NCBI RefSeq assembly: GCF_004134825.1
Contig: NZ_SDPN01000010.1
Coordinates: forward strand, 53,634 to 117,633
Source of the DNA: Agromyces albus
GTDB taxonomy: Bacteria > Actinomycetota > Actinomycetes > Actinomycetales > Microbacteriaceae
Length of the DNA stretch: 64,000 nt
Direction of reading: 5' to 3'
Shown here one piece after another: positions 50,248 through 58,348 of the stretch (positions within the stretch are counted from its first letter, which is position 1; the number at the start of each line of letters is the position of its first letter). The position numbers were made by a program, and so were the translations under genes. The notes beneath the pieces are model-generated. The model did no database searches. It was not told the origin of the DNA and saw nothing but the letters and a program-made list of their open reading frames with translations.

Positions 50248-50655
50248 ATGGTCGAAAGTTCTGTGCACCCGACACTCCTCGAGGCGGCATCGGCGTGGGT
50301 GCTGGTCGTTGCCTTCGCCATCTCGTTGCTGTACGAGCTCTGGCGGGCGATCGCCAAGGCGGGCACGTCACGCCACGACTCGCTCCGCGCATTCCTGATC
50401 CAGGACGTCGCGCTGTATGTGGTCGCGGCCGTCGTGATCATCCTGCTCTTCGCCGGCGTCCCCTTCGCCGCATGGGTCGGGCTGATCTTCTCGGTCGTCG
50501 TGATCCTCGCGTCGATCTTCTACTACAACCCGAAGATCATGATCGAGCGCAAGCCCGGCCCCATCGATTGGTTCGAGGATCTCGTGTACACGGGCCTGCT
50601 GTTCGTCGTGGCGGCCTTCCTGTTCCTCGAGATCTCGGGCCTCACCCTCGCCTAG
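50248..50655 (+). CDS. Four-helix membrane protein of unknown function
   Basis: 135 residues with four hydrophobic segments (about 10-30, 45-68, 70-92, 110-132) and a conserved-looking loop NPKIMIERKPGPIDWFEDLVY. No family is recognised. It lies 51 bp after the DUF5671-like gene, possibly in the same transcript. Confidence 0.75.
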   Translation: MVESSVHPTLLEAASAWVLVVAFAISLLYELWRAIAKAGTSRHDSLRAFLIQDVALYVVAAVVIILLFAGVPFAAWVGLIFSVVVILASIFYYNPKIMIERKPGPIDWFEDLVYTGLLFVVAAFLFLEISGLTLA

Positions 50656-50707
50656 ACGGTCTGCCCAGGCCTTCGATCATCCCGTCGACGCCGATCCGGG
50701 CGACGCC

Positions 50708-51175
50708 TCAGAGCCGCTTCTGCTTGTGCATCGACGCGGTCTCGTAGCCGAGTTCGTCATAGAGGCGGATGGCGCCCTCGTTGTCGGCGAACACGTTGAG
50801 CCGCACCGAGGTCGCGCCCTGCGAGCGGGCGACGTCTTCGGCCAGCAGCATGGCGGCCCGGCCGATGCCGCGCCGCCGGAACGCCTCGTGCACCCTGATG
50901 TCCCAGACCCACCAGCTCGACGCGTCGCTCGAGGGCCCGATCCAGAGCCATCCGGCGTCATCCCCATCGGCGACGATCGTGAAGAGGAAATGGCCGTCGA
51001 TGAGCGTGCCGTCGGGGAAGAACTGCTCCTCGGAGGCGTGCCGGGCGATGGCCGCCGCCTCGGGGGTGTCGCCCGCGGCGATGCGCGCCTGTTCGTAGGC
51101 CGACATCGCGATCGGCAACCATTCCGCGGTCTGCTCGACGGACTTCGGCACGAGGCTCAGGTCGTTCGTCACCAT
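50708..51175 (-). CDS. GNAT family N-acetyltransferase
   Basis: Acetyl-CoA-dependent transferase of 155 residues. The acetyl-CoA-binding motif A is IRVHEAFRRRGIGRAAMLLAED (R/Q-x-x-G-x-G/A), followed by motif B LNVFADNEGAIRLYDELGYE. The N-terminal half with FFPDGTLIDGHFLFTIV is variable and sets substrate choice, which is unknown. It is divergent from a DUF1801 gene across a short AT-rich gap with a palindrome. Confidence 0.92.
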   Translation of the reverse strand: MVTNDLSLVPKSVEQTAEWLPIAMSAYEQARIAAGDTPEAAAIARHASEEQFFPDGTLIDGHFLFTIVADGDDAGWLWIGPSSDASSWWVWDIRVHEAFRRRGIGRAAMLLAEDVARSQGATSVRLNVFADNEGAIRLYDELGYETASMHKQKRL

Positions 51176-51209
51176 CAGTCCATGCTCGCATGACGATCAG
51201 GATCATCAT

Positions 51210-51225
51210 TGAACTATTTGGTTCA
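51210..51225. promoter_or_regulatory. Palindromic operator in GNAT/DUF1801 divergent region
   Basis: TGAAC-TATTTG-GTTCA is a perfect 5-bp inverted repeat in a locally AT-rich patch, 35 nt from the GNAT start and 42 nt from the DUF1801 start. This shape is typical for ArsR/MarR-like dimers. No regulator gene is adjacent. Confidence 0.5.
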
Positions 51226-51266
51226 GTGATTCTCCTCGCCCTGCGAGCCGGCGGGAGGAGCAGACT

Positions 51267-51638
51267 GTGAGCATGACAGTGGCATTCGAGACGGTCGACG
51301 AGTACATCGCCTCCTTCCCGCCCGACGTGCAGCCCGTGCTCCAGGCCGTGCGCGAAGCGATCCATGCGAGCGTGCCGGGGGCCGAGGAGAAGATCCGCTA
51401 CGGCATCGCGGCCGTCATGCTCGGCGGCCGGTACGCGATCCACTTCGCGGGGTGGAAGCACCACGTCGGCCTCTACCCCGTGCCCGCATTCGACGGCGAA
51501 CTCGAAGCGGAGGTGTCCCCGTACCGGGCGAAGAAGGACTCGGTGAACTTCCCGTACTCCCAACCCGTGCCATACGACCTCATCCGCCGGATGTCGGCAG
51601 AGATCGTGCGGCGTCGAGGCGCTGCATCCGCCGACTGA
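51267..51638 (+). CDS. DUF1801 family protein
   Basis: Cytoplasmic 123-residue protein of the YdhG/DUF1801 group, whose Bacillus member Fra-like proteins are iron chaperones. VDEYIASFPPDVQPVLQAVREAIHASVPGAEEKIRYG is the diagnostic start, then YAIHFAGWKHHVGLYPVP and a C-terminal KDSVNFPYSQPVPYDLIRRM. GTG start is 6 nt after GGAGGAG. A role in metal handling is only by family analogy. Confidence 0.92.
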   Translation: MSMTVAFETVDEYIASFPPDVQPVLQAVREAIHASVPGAEEKIRYGIAAVMLGGRYAIHFAGWKHHVGLYPVPAFDGELEAEVSPYRAKKDSVNFPYSQPVPYDLIRRMSAEIVRRRGAASAD

Positions 51639-51687
51639 GCCAGGCGCCGCTCACGGGCGTGCGCGCATTGGTTGCGAGAATGGGGGG

Positions 51688-52527
51688 ATGACGAGAACGG
51701 TGCGCGGCGCGAAGGTCCTCATCACCGGCGCGGCCGGTGGCATGGGTCGCCTGTTCGCCGAGCGAGCGGTGGACGAGGGCGCGACCTCCGTCACCCTCTG
51801 GGATCGCGACGTCATCGCCCTCGCTCGTGCGGTCGACGAGTTGGGCGCCGCCTCGCGCGGGCGCACTCGCGTGCAGTCGTACGTCGTCGACGTGAGCGAC
51901 CCTGGTGCGATCGCGAAGCACGCGCAGCGGGTGCGGCGCGACGTCGGCAATCCCGACGTGCTCATCAACAACGCCGGAATCGTGCGCGGCAATCGCTACT
52001 TCTGGGAGACCGACAGCGGTGACGACACCCGCCCGACGATGCAGGTCAACGCCCTCGCGCCCATGTACATCACCCGCGAGTTCCTGCCGGGCATGATCTC
52101 CTCGTCGTACCGCGCGGCGCGCATCGTGAACATCGCCTCGGCCGCCGGAACGCTCGCCAACCCGCGCATGGCCGTGTACGCGGCCTCGAAGGCCGCGCTC
52201 ATCGGCTGGAGCGAATCGCTGCGCATCGAGCTCGAGCAGGCCGACCACACCAACGTGCGGGTCACGACGGTCACGCCGGGTTACGTCTCGACGGGGATGT
52301 TCGCGGGCGCCAGGGCCCCGCGGCTGGCTCCCATCCTCGAGCCCGAGTACGTCGTCGACCGAGTGTGGCGCGCGATGCTCGCGGGCAAGCCGCTCGTGGA
52401 GCTGCCACGCAGCGTCGGGCTCTCGCGTGCGGTGCGCGGCATCCTGCCGACGCGGGTGTTCGATCGCGTCGTGGGCGACGCCTTCGGGGTCTACCGCTCG
52501 ATGGAGCGGTTCACCGGTCGCCCGTAG
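51688..52527 (+). CDS. SDR family oxidoreductase
   Basis: Classical short-chain dehydrogenase of 279 residues. TGAAGGMGRLFAE binds NAD(P), Asp ends strand 2 (LWDRD), LINNAGIV is the NNAG motif, and the catalytic Ser-Tyr-Lys lies in NIASAAGTLANPRMAVYAASKAAL. The C-terminal extension (VELPRSVGLSRAVRGILPTRVFDRVVG) is amphipathic and fits the retinol-dehydrogenase-like subgroup that touches membranes. The ATG is preceded by a run of six G. Confidence 0.93.
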   Translation: MTRTVRGAKVLITGAAGGMGRLFAERAVDEGATSVTLWDRDVIALARAVDELGAASRGRTRVQSYVVDVSDPGAIAKHAQRVRRDVGNPDVLINNAGIVRGNRYFWETDSGDDTRPTMQVNALAPMYITREFLPGMISSSYRAARIVNIASAAGTLANPRMAVYAASKAALIGWSESLRIELEQADHTNVRVTTVTPGYVSTGMFAGARAPRLAPILEPEYVVDRVWRAMLAGKPLVELPRSVGLSRAVRGILPTRVFDRVVGDAFGVYRSMERFTGRP

Positions 52528-52565
52528 CTGCTCGGCGAGCGCCGTCGCTGCTCGGCGAGCGCCCG

Positions 52566-53381
52566 TCAGAGCCCGTGTTCGCCGAGCCAGTCGAGCAGCA
52601 CGAGCTCGAACTCGGCCGGCCGCTCGAGGTTCGGCAGGTGCGCGGCATCCTCGAAGCTGAATCCCGTCGCGTCGGGCAGCGCTTCGAGCACGTGTTCGTA
52701 GTGTGCTCGCGTGGGCCCCAAGTCGTACTCGCCGACCAGGACGAGCGCGGGGACCCGGATGTCGCCGAGCCGGCCGTACGCGGGCGGCTCGAGCGGCTCG
52801 GGGCTCACCGCCTCCTCGGCGTGCGCCACGTTCGCCGCCGCGATCTCGTGGACGAGCGCGACGAACTCGGGATCGAGATCGTCTTCGAGCCGATTGCTGC
52901 CCGCGACCCACAGGGCGGTCTCGAGGCGTGCGAGGCGTCGCCAGTCTGATGCCGCGAACGCGGCGTCGAGCTCGTCGATGCGGCGATGCTCCTCGTCGGA
53001 GAGCGGCAGCTCGGGGAATCCGCTCGGGCCCGATCCCACCGCCACGACCCCGGCGACGCGGTCGGGTGACTCGAGCGCGAGGTCGAGGGCGGTGGTGCCG
53101 CCTCGGCCGGCGCCGATGATCGTGGCACGCTCGATGCCGAGGTGGTCGAGCACCGAGCGCACGTCGTCGCGATCGGAGAAGGGCGCGCCGTCGTGCCGCG
53201 TGGCACCGAAGCCGCGTGCGTCGAGCCGCACCACGAGGTGGCCCGCGGTGAGCGCCGGCATTTGCGGTTCCCACATGCGCATCGTCGCGATTCCCGAGTG
53301 CAGCAGCACGAGGGCGGGCGCCGACGCATGGCCGGCGGATTCGTAGGCGAGCTCGGCACCCGGGACGGCGAGGTGGGGCAT
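52566..53381 (-). CDS. Alpha/beta hydrolase-fold protein with nucleophile Ser replaced by Gly
   Basis: 271 residues with the alpha/beta hydrolase layout: oxyanion segment VLLHSGIATMRMWEPQM, strand LVVRLDARGFGATRHD, nucleophile elbow, acid in VLVGEYDLG, and the His in EDAAHLPNLERP. In the elbow IIGAGRGGTTAL the position of the nucleophile (residue 92) is Gly rather than Ser, so esterase chemistry is unlikely. TACCCT at 53388-53393 ends 6 nt before the ATG: leaderless. Non-hydrolytic family members (lyases, binding proteins) are possible alternatives. Confidence 0.88.
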   Translation of the reverse strand: MPHLAVPGAELAYESAGHASAPALVLLHSGIATMRMWEPQMPALTAGHLVVRLDARGFGATRHDGAPFSDRDDVRSVLDHLGIERATIIGAGRGGTTALDLALESPDRVAGVVAVGSGPSGFPELPLSDEEHRRIDELDAAFAASDWRRLARLETALWVAGSNRLEDDLDPEFVALVHEIAAANVAHAEEAVSPEPLEPPAYGRLGDIRVPALVLVGEYDLGPTRAHYEHVLEALPDATGFSFEDAAHLPNLERPAEFELVLLDWLGEHGL

Positions 53382-53433
53382 GTCTCGAGGGTACGTGACA
53401 CGGTGCGCGCGGCGAGCCGGTCACCGGCATCCG

Positions 53434-53892
53434 TCAGTCCTTCTGTGAACCCTTGCCCTTGTCGCCGTCTTTGCCCTTGTCGCCGCCCTTGTCGTCGCCG
53501 TTGCCCGGATCATCGTCGTCTTCGGGCTCGGTTGTCGGCGTGGGGGTGGGGCTCGGGTTGCTCGCTGCCTCGGCGGCCTCGAGGTCGGCCCGCACGAGCG
53601 CGATGGCGTCGCGGATGTCGCGCTCACGCGCCGCGTCGAGGTCGCCGTCGGCGAGGGCGTCGGCGACCTCCGCTTCGAGGAGATCGAGCGCAGCGCGGGA
53701 TGCTGCGAAGTCGCCGCTTGCAGCATGCGTCGCGATGCTCACGACGGAGCCGTGGAAGTTCTCGGACGGCGATGCCTGTGCCGCGCACGAGCCGAGGCCG
53801 AGGCCGAGCGCGAGCACCAGGGCGACCGCGGCAGCACGCGGAGCGGATCGACGGCGGCGCGCGCGAGCACCGGCGCCAGAGCTTGCGACCAC
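53434..53892 (-). CDS. Lipoprotein, paralogue of the next gene in the kinase operon
   Basis: 152-residue exported protein, lipobox LGSC with Cys36. A helical domain of about 65 residues (SVVSIATHAASGDFAASRAALDLLEAEV...IRDAIALVRADLEAAE) is followed by a Pro/Thr linker and a charged DDKGGDKGKDGDKGKG tail. The same helical domain occurs in the gene just upstream, which ends 5 bp before this start. Last gene of the kinase-lipoprotein operon. Function unknown. Confidence 0.82.
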   Translation of the reverse strand: MVASSGAGARARRRRSAPRAAAVALVLALGLGLGSCAAQASPSENFHGSVVSIATHAASGDFAASRAALDLLEAEVADALADGDLDAARERDIRDAIALVRADLEAAEAASNPSPTPTPTTEPEDDDDPGNGDDKGGDKGKDGDKGKGSQKD

Positions 53893-53897
53893 GGCGC

Positions 53898-54464
53898 TCA
53901 GCCCTCGCCCTCGTCGTCGGGAGCGTCGGTGGCGGGTGGCTCGGTGGCGGGCGGCTCGGTGACGGGTGGCTCGGTGACGGGCGGTTCGGTGGCGGGAGGC
54001 GCAGTGGTCGGCGGCTCGGTGCTGTCGCCCGAGCCGCTTCCGCCGCCGTTCCCGTTCCCGGAGTTCCCGCCGTTCTCGTTCCCGTTGCCGTCGCCGTCGT
54101 CTCCCTCGTCGTCGGCGGGCGCAGGCGCAGGCGAAGGCGAAGGCGTCGCGGCCGCCAGGGCCGCCTCGAGGTCGGCACGCACGAGATCGATTGCCGCGCG
54201 GATCACCTGCTCGCGATCGGCATCGATGCTCCCGGTATCGAGCGCGACCGTGACGTCGCGATCGAGCAGTTCGAGCTCGGCAAGGGCACCGACGAAGTCG
54301 CCCGCCACGGCGCGTTCGGCGATCTGCACCACCGAGGAGTGCATCGCGTCGGCCGTCTGCTCAGCCGAAGCGCACGCCGACAAGCCGAACGTGAGGGCGG
54401 CGGCGATCGCCGCGGCGGGAAGAACCGCGTGCCGGCGCGCGAAGCGCTGTGCACTGCGCGTCAT
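53898..54464 (-). CDS. Lipoprotein in Ser/Thr kinase operon
   Basis: 188-residue exported protein, lipobox LSAC with Cys31. Helical domain: SSVVQIAERAVAGDFVGALAELELLDRDV...IRAAIDLVRADLEAAL, shared with the following gene. The C-terminus is a low-complexity Gly/Asn/Glu region plus five (T)EPP(V/A)T repeats, like a wall-spanning or mucin-like tail. ATG overlaps the kinase stop (ATGA at 54461-54464), so it is translated with the kinase. It may be an extracellular partner of the kinase (inference). Confidence 0.83.
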   Translation of the reverse strand: MTRSAQRFARRHAVLPAAAIAAALTFGLSACASAEQTADAMHSSVVQIAERAVAGDFVGALAELELLDRDVTVALDTGSIDADREQVIRAAIDLVRADLEAALAAATPSPSPAPAPADDEGDDGDGNGNENGGNSGNGNGGGSGSGDSTEPPTTAPPATEPPVTEPPVTEPPATEPPATDAPDDEGEG

Positions 54465-55765
54465 TCGCCGGTCACCGCCTCGTCGAGCTCTTCGAGGTGC
54501 ACGCCGAGCTCGCCCGGCACCGCCGGCAGCGGCTCGGGGGTCGTGGCGGCCTGCTCGGCAGTGAGCGACGAGAACACGAGCACCGCGACCACGGCGCCGA
54601 TGACGGCGAGGAGCGAGATCGCGATCGTCGGCCGCACCCAGCGGCGCGAGCGCTGCTCGGATGCCGCGTGGGCCGCGCGCGTCGTCGGCTCGGCCGTTTC
54701 CGTGCCGGCCGGAGCCTCGAAGAACGACCGATCGGGCGACGGCAGCACCTGCGTGGCGGCGGCCGTCGCGGGGTCGTTCTCGGATGATACGGCCGCTGAT
54801 GACCCGGCCCCCGATGCCGCGACCTCGGCCGGCTGGGTCGCTGCGGCCGAGACGTCGGCGAACGAGATCGTCGGCGCGGTGACCTCGCGATCGGCGGTGC
54901 TCGACGTGTCGAGCGTCGTGTCGAGGGTCGTGGCGGCGACGGCGATGTCGAGTGCACTCGGCCGGTCGCCCGGCTCGCGAGCGGTCATGCTGCGAAGCAG
55001 CGACACCCAGTCTGGGCCGAGCGAATCGGGGATCTCGGGATCGCGCACGAGCCGGGCGCTCGCCGCCTCGACGGCTGGCCCGGGGAACGCCGTCACGCCC
55101 GTGCGCGCCTCGAGCACGAGCAGGCCGAGCGAGTAGATGTCGGCCGCGGGACCCGGCGCCGCGCCGCTCACCTGCTCAGGGCTGAGGTAGCCGGGTGTGC
55201 CGACGAGAAGCCCCGTGCGGGTCAGCCGGGCGTCGTCGATGAGCCGCGCAATGCCGAAGTCGGCGAGCTTCGCATTCCACGCGCGACCGGGCAGGTGCGC
55301 GGGTTCGAGCAACACGTTCGCGGGCTTCACGTCGCGGTGCACGATGCCGCGGGCGTGGATGACGTGCAGGGCCTCGGCGAGGTCGGCGAGCAGGCCTGCG
55401 GCATCCGCGGGGCCGAGGGGCCCGAACTTCAGGGCCTCCCGCAGGTCGCGGCCGTCGACGAGCTCCATCACGAGGAACTCGCGACCCGTCGCGGGATCGC
55501 GGCATGCGTCGTACAACCGCACGAGCGCACGGTGCGTGAGGCTTGCGAGCAGCGCGGTCTCGGATTTGCGGCGGTCGCTGTCGTCGATGCCCTCGGCGGC
55601 CTCGGCGAACACCTTCACCGCGACGGAACGGCCCAGGGCCAGGTCTTCGCCGCGGTACACGGCCGCCATTCCGCCGCGGCCGATGAGGGCGTCGAGGCGG
55701 TATCGGGAGTCGAGCGTGGCGCCGACGAATGGATCGCCGACCACGCGATCAGGGGAGGTCGTCAC
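54461..55765 (-). CDS. Transmembrane Ser/Thr protein kinase (PknB/Hanks type)
   Basis: 434 residues. Kinase domain about 20-275: glycine loop GRGGMAAVY, catalytic Lys in VAVKVF, HRDVKPANVLL catalytic loop, DFGIA metal motif, and GTPGYLSPEQ activation segment. A Ser/Thr/Ala-rich juxtamembrane region (about 275-375) precedes one membrane segment (about 378-402). The extracellular tail is only about 32 residues, with no PASTA or other sensor domain. GTG start with TACGCT 7 nt upstream (55773-55778): leaderless. Followed by two lipoproteins in overlapping or abutting frames. Confidence 0.95.
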   Translation of the reverse strand: MTTSPDRVVGDPFVGATLDSRYRLDALIGRGGMAAVYRGEDLALGRSVAVKVFAEAAEGIDDSDRRKSETALLASLTHRALVRLYDACRDPATGREFLVMELVDGRDLREALKFGPLGPADAAGLLADLAEALHVIHARGIVHRDVKPANVLLEPAHLPGRAWNAKLADFGIARLIDDARLTRTGLLVGTPGYLSPEQVSGAAPGPAADIYSLGLLVLEARTGVTAFPGPAVEAASARLVRDPEIPDSLGPDWVSLLRSMTAREPGDRPSALDIAVAATTLDTTLDTSSTADREVTAPTISFADVSAAATQPAEVAASGAGSSAAVSSENDPATAAATQVLPSPDRSFFEAPAGTETAEPTTRAAHAASEQRSRRWVRPTIAISLLAVIGAVVAVLVFSSLTAEQAATTPEPLPAVPGELGVHLEELDEAVTGE

Positions 55766-55853
55766 ATATTCGAGCGTACCCGCCCCGCCTGAAAGAGCTC
55801 CGTTTCGCCGTCCGGGGTTGGCTGTGGAGCCGAGGTGCGGTATTACGCCGACC

Positions 55854-55908
55854 TGTCAGTCGAACGTCAGTCGAACCTCAGCCGAGTGTCAGCCGAGTGT
55901 CAGCCGAA
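55854..55908. repeat. Five 11-bp tandem repeats at the xthA 3' end
   Basis: Units TGTCAGTCGAA, CGTCAGTCGAA, CCTCAGCCGAG, TGTCAGCCGAG and TGTCAGCCGAA are contiguous. The stop codon of the exonuclease gene lies in the last unit; the rest extends into the gap upstream of the kinase gene. Confidence 0.85.
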
Positions 55909-56739
55909 GATCATCGGGAGGTCGTCGGCGTCTTCGGAGAGGGCGACCTCGACGAGCACGGGCACGTGGTCGGACGGCGCGTCGCCCTTGCGCTCATTGC
56001 GGTGGATCGAGGCATCCGTCACCGCTTCTGCGAACTTCGCCGAGCCGAGGATGAAGTCGATGCGGAGCCCCTCGTTGCGCGGGAACTTCAGCTGCTTGTA
56101 GTCCCAATAGGTGTAGCCCTCGGGGATGCGTGGGCGCACGACATCCGTGACGCCGGCGTTCTCGAGGTTGAAGAAGGCCTGCCGCTCGGGCGGCGACACG
56201 TGCGTCGTGAGGCCCTCGACGACGGCCGGGTCGCCGTTGTCCTGGTCGAAGGGTGCGATGTTGAAGTCGCCCATGAGCACGAACGGCAGTTCGGGCCGTG
56301 CGGAGGTCTCGGCTCGAGTGTGTTCGGTGAGGGCCGCGAGCCAGTCGAGCTTGTAGGTGTAGTGCGGGTCGCCGAGCGAACGGCCGTTGGGCACGTAGAG
56401 GCTCCAGATGCGCACGCCGTCGACGGTCGCCCCCATGGCACGCGCTTCCTTCGGCAGGTCGGGGCCCTCCTCGCCCTTCAGGAAGCCGGGCATGCCGGGG
56501 AAGCTCGTGGCAACGTCGAAGATGGGCGAGCGACTCGCGATCGCCACGCCGTTCCACTGGCTGAAGCCATGGATCGCGAGCTCGTAGCCCGCCTCCTCGA
56601 ACGCCGCCGCCGGGAACTGCTCGGGAGTGCACTTGATCTCCTGCATCGCGAGCACGTCGACGTCTTCGCGCACCATCCAGTCGACGACACGGCCGAAGCG
56701 GGTGCGGATCGAGTTGACGTTCCAGGTGGCGATGCGCAT
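55900..56739 (-). CDS. xthA: Exodeoxyribonuclease III
   Basis: AP endonuclease/3'-5' exonuclease for base excision repair, 279 residues. Motifs in order: ATWNVNSIRTR, MQEIKC (metal ligand Glu), catalytic Tyr-containing LYVPNGRSLGDPHYTYKLDW, GDFNIAPFDQD (Asp/Asn), DYKQLKFPRNEGLRIDFIL and SDHVPV with the catalytic His. All active-site residues are present. TAGGCT at 56746-56751 ends 6 nt before the ATG: leaderless. Confidence 0.96.
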   Translation of the reverse strand: MRIATWNVNSIRTRFGRVVDWMVREDVDVLAMQEIKCTPEQFPAAAFEEAGYELAIHGFSQWNGVAIASRSPIFDVATSFPGMPGFLKGEEGPDLPKEARAMGATVDGVRIWSLYVPNGRSLGDPHYTYKLDWLAALTEHTRAETSARPELPFVLMGDFNIAPFDQDNGDPAVVEGLTTHVSPPERQAFFNLENAGVTDVVRPRIPEGYTYWDYKQLKFPRNEGLRIDFILGSAKFAEAVTDASIHRNERKGDAPSDHVPVLVEVALSEDADDLPMIFG

Positions 56740-56790
56740 GGACCAAGCCTAGGACGGCCGGGCGACAGGGCGTGTGCCTGTCGGCGAGCG

Positions 56791-57375
56791 TCAGTCTCCG
56801 GTGGCCGCGTCGACCACGTCCGCGTCGTCGCCGACCTCCGCGGCCTGCAGGCGCGGCAGTACGAGCCAGAGGGCCGCGAGGATGACGGCGCCGATGCCGA
56901 GCGCCACGAAGCCGGCGATCCGGCTGAGGGCGAAGTCGAAGACGAGGCTCGTCACGCCGATGACGAGCAGGGCGACCACGGCGAGGTCGGCGATGAGCAG
57001 CCGGTTGCCGGTGCGCACCACTCGGTCCTTCGCCTGCCGCCGGAACAGCGTGCGATGCAGGGTCACCGGGGCCAGCCCGATCACGGTCGCGAGTCCCGCC
57101 AGGGCGACGAGTACGAGGTAGAGCGTGAGCTGGTAGGCGTCGAGTTCCTCGAACCGCGGCTGGAACGCCACGGCGAGCAGGAAGCCGCCGATGAGCTGCG
57201 TGCCGGTGAGTGCCACGCGGAGCTCTTGGAGGATGTCGTTCCAGTTGCGGTCGCTGCGCTCGTTGGGCGTCTCATTGCGTCCGTCGTCGGCGCGGTGGTT
57301 CACGTGGTTCGCCGGATCGGCGCGGCGGCTGGTGCCGGCGGGGCCGACCTCGGGCCTGGCGTGGCGACGGTTCAT
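56791..57375 (-). CDS. DUF6328 family membrane protein
   Basis: 194 residues. A hydrophilic, His/Arg/Asn-rich N-terminus of 45 residues leads to RNWNDILQELRVALTGTQLIGGFLLAVAFQPRFEELD, the family hallmark, then four hydrophobic segments. Family members are common in actinobacteria, function unknown. TACGAT at 57381-57386 ends 5 nt before the ATG. Confidence 0.85.
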   Translation of the reverse strand: MNRRHARPEVGPAGTSRRADPANHVNHRADDGRNETPNERSDRNWNDILQELRVALTGTQLIGGFLLAVAFQPRFEELDAYQLTLYLVLVALAGLATVIGLAPVTLHRTLFRRQAKDRVVRTGNRLLIADLAVVALLVIGVTSLVFDFALSRIAGFVALGIGAVILAALWLVLPRLQAAEVGDDADVVDAATGD

Positions 57376-57540
57376 GCTCGATCGTAGCCACGAGGGGGGA
57401 GGTGGGTTCAAGCCCTTGCGCGGCGGCCGTGGAACGCGCCAGCCTCCATCGCCGCGGGATCCATCGCCCGCGACCGGCATTCTGGCAGGGCCGCACGGAT
57501 GCTGCCAAGATCGAGGAGTATCGACGAGCTGGGGGTGGCC

Positions 57541-58317
57541 GTGAAGTTCAGCATCGAAGGCGTCGAGGGGCTCCCCGAGATCGCGCGCGGCGACGACCTC
57601 GCCGCGCTCATCGTCGACGCGGTCGACCTCGCCGAGGGCGACATCCTCGTCATCACGTCGAAGATCGTCTCGAAGGCCGAGGGCCGCTTCGTGCAGGCCG
57701 CCGACCGCGAGCAGGCGATCACTGACGAGACCGTGCGCGTCGTCGCGACGCGCGTCTTCGAGGGCGGCGTCACCCGCATCGTCGAGAATCGCCAGGGCAT
57801 CATCGGTGCGGCGGCGGGCGTCGACGCGTCCAACGCACCAGATGGCACGGTGCTGTTGCTTCCGGTCGACCCGGATGCCTCGGCGCGCGCGCTCGCCACC
57901 GGCATCCGTGCGCTCACGGGCGCTGCCGTCGGCGTCATCCTCTCCGACACCCTCGGCCGGCCGTGGCGCGAGGGCCAGACCGATATCGCGATCGGCGCCG
58001 CGGGCGTGCACGTCTTCGAGGACCTTCGAGGATCGACGGATGCCGCTGGCAAGCCGCTCGCCGTCACGATGCCGTGCGTCGCCGACGAGCTCGCCGGCGC
58101 GGCCGAGCTCGTGAAGGGCAAGAGCTCGGGAGTGCCGGTCGCCGTGGTGCGTGGACTCGGACGATTCGTCGGCGACCTCGACCTCCCGGGTGCGCGCAGC
58201 ATCCAGCGCCCCGCCGACCGCGACCTGTTCCGGATCGGCGCCGACGAGGCGTACAACGAGGGGTACCGCGACGGCTTCGACGAGTCGCAGGCCGAGGGTC
58301 CGCTCGATTCGGCCTGA
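57541..58317 (+). CDS. cofE: Coenzyme F420-0:L-glutamate ligase (CofE / FbiB N-terminal domain)
   Basis: GTP-dependent enzyme adding the poly-gamma-glutamate tail to F420-0. [22 protein letters not shown] opens the fold, [15 protein letters not shown] binds nucleotide, and [22 protein letters not shown] is the conserved active-site segment. About 258 residues; start uncertain (GTG 57541 with GGGGG upstream; GTG 57535 and ATG 57499 are in frame). In mycobacteria the same domain is fused to a dehydro-F420 reductase (FbiB); here it stands alone. First gene of an F420 cluster. Confidence 0.92.
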   Translation: MKFSIEGVEGLPEIARGDDLAALIVDAVDLAEGDILVITSKIVSKAEGRFVQAADREQAITDETVRVVATRVFEGGVTRIVENRQGIIGAAAGVDASNAPDGTVLLLPVDPDASARALATGIRALTGAAVGVILSDTLGRPWREGQTDIAIGAAGVHVFEDLRGSTDAAGKPLAVTMPCVADELAGAAELVKGKSSGVPVAVVRGLGRFVGDLDLPGARSIQRPADRDLFRIGADEAYNEGYRDGFDESQAEGPLDSA

Positions 58318-58348
58318 CACGCCCCCTCCGACGCGCGAGGATAGGGGG

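Noticed and set aside
48214..50268. Very long reverse-strand open frame (about 684 codons) opposite the DUF5671-like gene
   Set aside because: Its translation is Arg/His/Glu-rich without domains, and the forward frame has clear membrane helices and coupled starts. It is a by-product of GC-rich third positions.
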